Assembly: GCA_028821785.1 (NCBI GenBank)
Contig: JAPKFC010000013.1
Location: 1-34,998, forward strand
DNA from: Candidatus Poseidoniaceae archaeon
Lineage (GTDB): Archaea > Thermoplasmatota > Poseidoniia > Poseidoniales > Poseidoniaceae
Reading direction: 5' to 3'
Length of the DNA: 34,998 nucleotides
The notes beneath the pieces are model-generated. The model saw nothing but the letters and a program-made list of their open reading frames with translations, ran no database searches and was not told where the DNA came from. Made by a program: the position numbers and the translations under genes. Shown piece after piece: positions 32,513 to 34,998 of this stretch. Position 1 is the first letter of the stretch. Each line of letters begins with the position of its first letter.

Positions 32513-34030
32513 TGAACACGATAGCATTGAGCATCCAACTTTACTTTTTGCCCACTCGGGTCGTTTAGTAAACCATTTACTATGCATATCCATTTGTTCC
32601 GCATATGGATTTTTCAATAACTCTAATAATTCTTCACATAAAGAAAAATCACCTTTTTCAGCATCCTCAATTGCTAACTGGGCCATCCAATTACGAAATA
32701 CATATTTTGGATTTGTTAATTTCATTTTTATTCTATCTGGTGTGGCATCGACTCGATCCCACCATTTCAGCAACCATTCATTCCATTGCTGTGTTGGAAT
32801 TTCATCCTCTTCATAAAAAGCAAACTTTAGAGATTCAACATTAGGTGCCTCAATATCTGATAGAAGTCGGAAAAATATAGTCATATCAGTTTCAACCAGT
32901 TGTAATAGGGAATTCAATTCCCGAACTAATTCAACATCTTTCTCTTCAAATGTATCAAATCCAAGTTTCCCAGCCCACATGGAATTTTGTTGTTCTCCAA
33001 TGGCTTCAAAATATACATCCAAAATTTGGGATAACTGTTCAGGTTCATCGAAAAGTGGAGCAATTGACTCTAATAATCTGGCAACATTCCAACCAGCTAT
33101 ACGAGGCTGATTAGCAAATTTATAACGTCTATGTGACAAATCAGTAGTGTTTGGAGTCCAGTTTGGATCGTAGTCTTCAATCCATCCATATGGACCATAG
33201 TCAATAGTTAATCCATGTATGGACATATTATCTGTATTCATGACCCCATGTACAAAACCAACTCTCATCCAATGCGAAACCATAGTCGCAGTTGATTTTG
33301 CAATGTCTGCTAGCCATGCTAGTAATTGTTGATCGTTTGAGTATTGATGGCCTGGGAAGTGGTTTCTTATCGTATGTTCAACCAATTCCCTAAGTGTCTC
33401 TGTATCACCAATCGCGGTATGGATTTGGAAACTTCCAAAGCGAATGAAACTCGGAGAAACTCGGGATATAATTGCACCTTGCTCGAATGCTCGGTTTCCA
33501 TCATATAGGATATCTCTCATTACCTCTTCTCCAGTTGTGACCAATGATAATGCCCTAGTTGTAGGAACACCCAAATGATGCATTGCTTCACTACATAGAA
33601 ATTCTCTAATCGATGAACGTAGTACGGCTTTTCCATCCGCAGTACGTGAATAAGGAGTGAGTCCAGACCCTTTGAGTTGTAATTCAACAATTCCTACATC
33701 ACTTTCAACTTCACCCAAAGTAATCGCTCTTCCATCACCCAATTGATGAGCCCAAGTTCCAAATTGATGCCCTCCATAGCGTTGAGCATAAGGGTCCATG
33801 CCTGAACTAGGAGCACCTCCAGACAATATTTCTAAATCTCCTTTTGTAATCGATAGAGACTTGGCCATTTCTTCACTCCATAATTGTAGTGAGGGATTGG
33901 GTGACGGTGTTGGTAGTACTCTCGACCAACATGCCCCTTCTACTTGCCGCGCAGGACCTCCAACGACGGAATCTCCAGGAGTTTCATCAACGAAACGGGA
34001 GTACCAAGTCAAAGAAGATAGGTTGGACAC
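32507..34030 (-). CDS. selO: protein adenylyltransferase SelO (YdiU/UPF0061)
   Basis: 507 aa. Pseudokinase-fold enzyme that transfers AMP to Ser/Thr/Tyr of proteins, linked to redox stress in bacteria and mitochondria. Conserved segments: YAQRYGGHQFGTWAHQLGDG then RAITLGE (about 81-107), HGVMNTDNMSIHGLTIDYGP with metal-binding Asp, and WIEDYDPNWTPNTTD. The C-terminus SCSS places Cys505 where vertebrate SelO has selenocysteine. Start is GTG (34028-34030); a stop codon lies five codons upstream, so no longer start exists. No clear Shine-Dalgarno. Its 3' end overlaps repeat B, and a decayed copy of that end lies at 32012-32213. The gap to the upstream TSP3 gene is 48 nt. Confidence 0.95.
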   Translation of the reverse strand: MSNLSSLTWYSRFVDETPGDSVVGGPARQVEGACWSRVLPTPSPNPSLQLWSEEMAKSLSITKGDLEILSGGAPSSGMDPYAQRYGGHQFGTWAHQLGDGRAITLGEVESDVGIVELQLKGSGLTPYSRTADGKAVLRSSIREFLCSEAMHHLGVPTTRALSLVTTGEEVMRDILYDGNRAFEQGAIISRVSPSFIRFGSFQIHTAIGDTETLRELVEHTIRNHFPGHQYSNDQQLLAWLADIAKSTATMVSHWMRVGFVHGVMNTDNMSIHGLTIDYGPYGWIEDYDPNWTPNTTDLSHRRYKFANQPRIAGWNVARLLESIAPLFDEPEQLSQILDVYFEAIGEQQNSMWAGKLGFDTFEEKDVELVRELNSLLQLVETDMTIFFRLLSDIEAPNVESLKFAFYEEDEIPTQQWNEWLLKWWDRVDATPDRIKMKLTNPKYVFRNWMAQLAIEDAEKGDFSLCEELLELLKNPYAEQMDMHSKWFTKRPEWAKSKVGCSMLSCSS

Positions 34031-34078
34031 ATATCTTGCACATCAAGAATTGTTTTCAAGATGACTATGCTAAATCAA

Positions 34079-34998
34079 TCAGCGTTGTTGCCAATCGCTT
34101 CCATTCCACCACTGTGTGGAATTGTCGCTCATAGTTCTCCAAGTGTGGCCTGCTTCGTCAGTCCATCGCTGAACTTCAGTTGCAGCAGCCATTACTGTAG
34201 GCTGTGGCTCATACTGTTGAGTTTGAGTAATTGGCTGAGGGTTATCATATTGCTTAGGTGCTAATACTAATTCATCACTACCCTTTTTCTTCATGAAAAC
34301 CATTACTGCAGCTAATGAAAGAATAATGACAACGGCTGCAATACCGATCATCATGTACATTTGACGTTGTTCTGCAGCAAGTTTCGCAGCCTTTGCTTCT
34401 GCTGCAGCTTGTGCGTTATCTCCAACACCATCGCCATCAGTATCCATGGTTTCATTAGGATCATTAGGGAATGCATCAGCATTGTTACCAACACCGTCAG
34501 CATCAGAATCCATCGTTTCAGTAGCATCATTAGGGAATACATCGCTATTATCTCCAGTACCATCTGAATCAGTATCTACTGTTTCAGTAGCATCATTAGG
34601 GAATGCGTCAGCATTGTCGCCTACTGTATCATTATCAGAATCCATAGTTTCTGTAGCATCATTAGGGAATGCATCAGCATTATCACCTACTCCGTCAAGG
34701 TCGGTATCCATCGATTCATTCGAATTATATGGGAATTGATCTTCGGTATCCGGGACAGTATCTCCATCATCATCTGTATCTGCATTATCTCCAATTCCAT
34801 CGCCATCGAAATCAGAAGTTTCTGCAGAGTCCAATGGGAACGCATCATTATCATCAGAGACACCATCTGCATCATCATCTGTATCTGCATTATCTCCAAT
34901 TCCATCGCCATCAAAATCTGAAGTTTCACTTGCATCATCTGGAAATGCATCATCCCCATCCAATGTTCCATCACCATCAGAATCAATGTCTTGAATTG
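34079..34998 (-). CDS. Thrombospondin type 3 repeat protein with C-terminal membrane anchor (N-terminus beyond edge)
   Basis: At least 306 codons, open to the right edge. Tandem Ca2+-binding TSP3-type repeats (DSDADGVGNNADAFPNDPNE and variants) make up about the first 200 residues. A single transmembrane helix follows (MMIGIAAVVIILSLAAVMVF), then a basic KKKG stop-transfer, a Gln/Pro-rich linker and a Trp-rich tail (WTDEAGHTWRTM, WWNGSDWQQR). The repeats should be outside the cell and rigid when calcium is bound. The tail is presumably cytosolic, though its orientation is inferred from the KKK. Known similar proteins are common in marine archaea and bacteria as adhesins or linkers. The N-terminal domain, signal peptide and function are not visible. 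Confidence 0.88.
   Translation of the reverse strand, partial: IQDIDSDGDGTLDGDDAFPDDASETSDFDGDGIGDNADTDDDADGVSDDNDAFPLDSAETSDFDGDGIGDNADTDDDGDTVPDTEDQFPYNSNESMDTDLDGVGDNADAFPNDATETMDSDNDTVGDNADAFPNDATETVDTDSDGTGDNSDVFPNDATETMDSDADGVGNNADAFPNDPNETMDTDGDGVGDNAQAAAEAKAAKLAAEQRQMYMMIGIAAVVIILSLAAVMVFMKKKGSDELVLAPKQYDNPQPITQTQQYEPQPTVMAAATEVQRWTDEAGHTWRTMSDNSTQWWNGSDWQQR
34431..34743 (-). repeat. 66-bp tandem repeats coding TSP3 units
   Basis: The word TCATTAGGGA recurs at 34461, 34527, 34593 and 34659, exactly 66 nt (22 codons) apart. Each unit codes one calcium-binding repeat with FPND at its end. Neighbouring units are close enough at the DNA level for unequal recombination. Confidence 0.9.
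34744..34960 (-). repeat. 105-bp tandem repeats coding longer TSP3 units
   Basis: CATCTGTATCTGCATTATCT starts at 34771 and again at 34876, 105 nt (35 codons) apart. These units hold an extra NADTDDDADG-type segment and differ from the 66-bp class. Confidence 0.85.

Noticed and set aside
34446-34739. 97-codon + strand frame
   Set aside because: Shadow of the TSP3 repeats on the opposite strand; repetitive because the DNA is.
34431-34960. CRISPR-like array
   Set aside because: Regular 66- and 105-nt spacing comes from in-frame protein repeats with no unique spacers.

Overview
The window looks like a piece of an archaeal chromosome, most likely a marine Euryarchaeota/Thermoplasmatota genome of the Marine Group II (Poseidoniales) kind. 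Evidence for archaea: an archaeal release factor aRF1 with NIKS and GGQ motifs, aIF2-beta, a class I lysyl-tRNA synthetase, the archaeal tRNA methyltransferase Trm56, an archaeal-type UMP kinase, a DUF2116 zinc-ribbon protein and a PRTase-type (GfcR-like) regulator. The marine group assignment is inference: the DNA is AT-rich by eye, bacterial-type genes (cold-shock proteins, SelO, LipB, FolB) are mixed in, and there is a secreted membrane-anchored protein with thrombospondin type 3 repeats.

Layout. 1-725 (-): edge-truncated Asp-box lipoprotein. 941-3513 (+): DHH phosphoesterase and TraB-family membrane protein. 3515-4378 (-): dihydropteroate synthase, divergent from a small membrane protein and Trm56 (4431-5697, +). 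5819-10470 (+): carA-carB. 10476-14062 (-): Zn-ribbon protein, class I LysRS, GfcR-like regulator. 14174-14584 (+): aIF2-beta. 14585-15358 (-): thioredoxin-like ferredoxin and an unknown protein. 15533-16699 (+): NOG1-like GTPase. 16701-19737 (-): argS and aRF1. 19940-20905 (+): pyrH and a DUF2116 protein. 20909-27014 (-): a long same-strand block with an unknown Cys-rich protein, folB, parvulin PPIase, SAP-TM-M28 peptidase, ubiX, aminotransferase, lipB and dut. 27302-30794 (+): nrdB-nrdA of strikingly eukaryotic type. 30852-32512: two almost identical csp genes flanking a ZIP metal transporter and a decayed fragment of the selO 3' end. 32507-34030 (-): selO. 34079-34998 (-): TSP3-repeat protein, cut by the edge.

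Two themes recur. Nucleotide supply (carAB, pyrH, dut, nrdBA, perhaps the PRTase-type regulator) and translation (LysRS, ArgRS, aRF1, aIF2-beta, Trm56, NOG1) dominate, with two bacterial-type folate genes. The genome is very compact: five convergent gene pairs are separated by only 0-5 nt, no gene-free stretch exceeds 300 nt, and at several junctions the upstream TGA stop is part of the downstream Shine-Dalgarno sequence. A YTCAAR-like element recurs 26-27 nt upstream of many start codons, suggesting leaderless transcription from a variant TATA box.

The most unusual region is 30852-32700. A tandem duplication of [csp + 3' end of selO] appears to have been split by a ZIP transporter cassette. 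The selO copy has decayed (about 72-82% identity in alignable blocks, with indels) while the csp copies remain 200/201 identical, which points to gene conversion. No rRNA, tRNA, CRISPR array, insertion sequence or replication origin was recognised.
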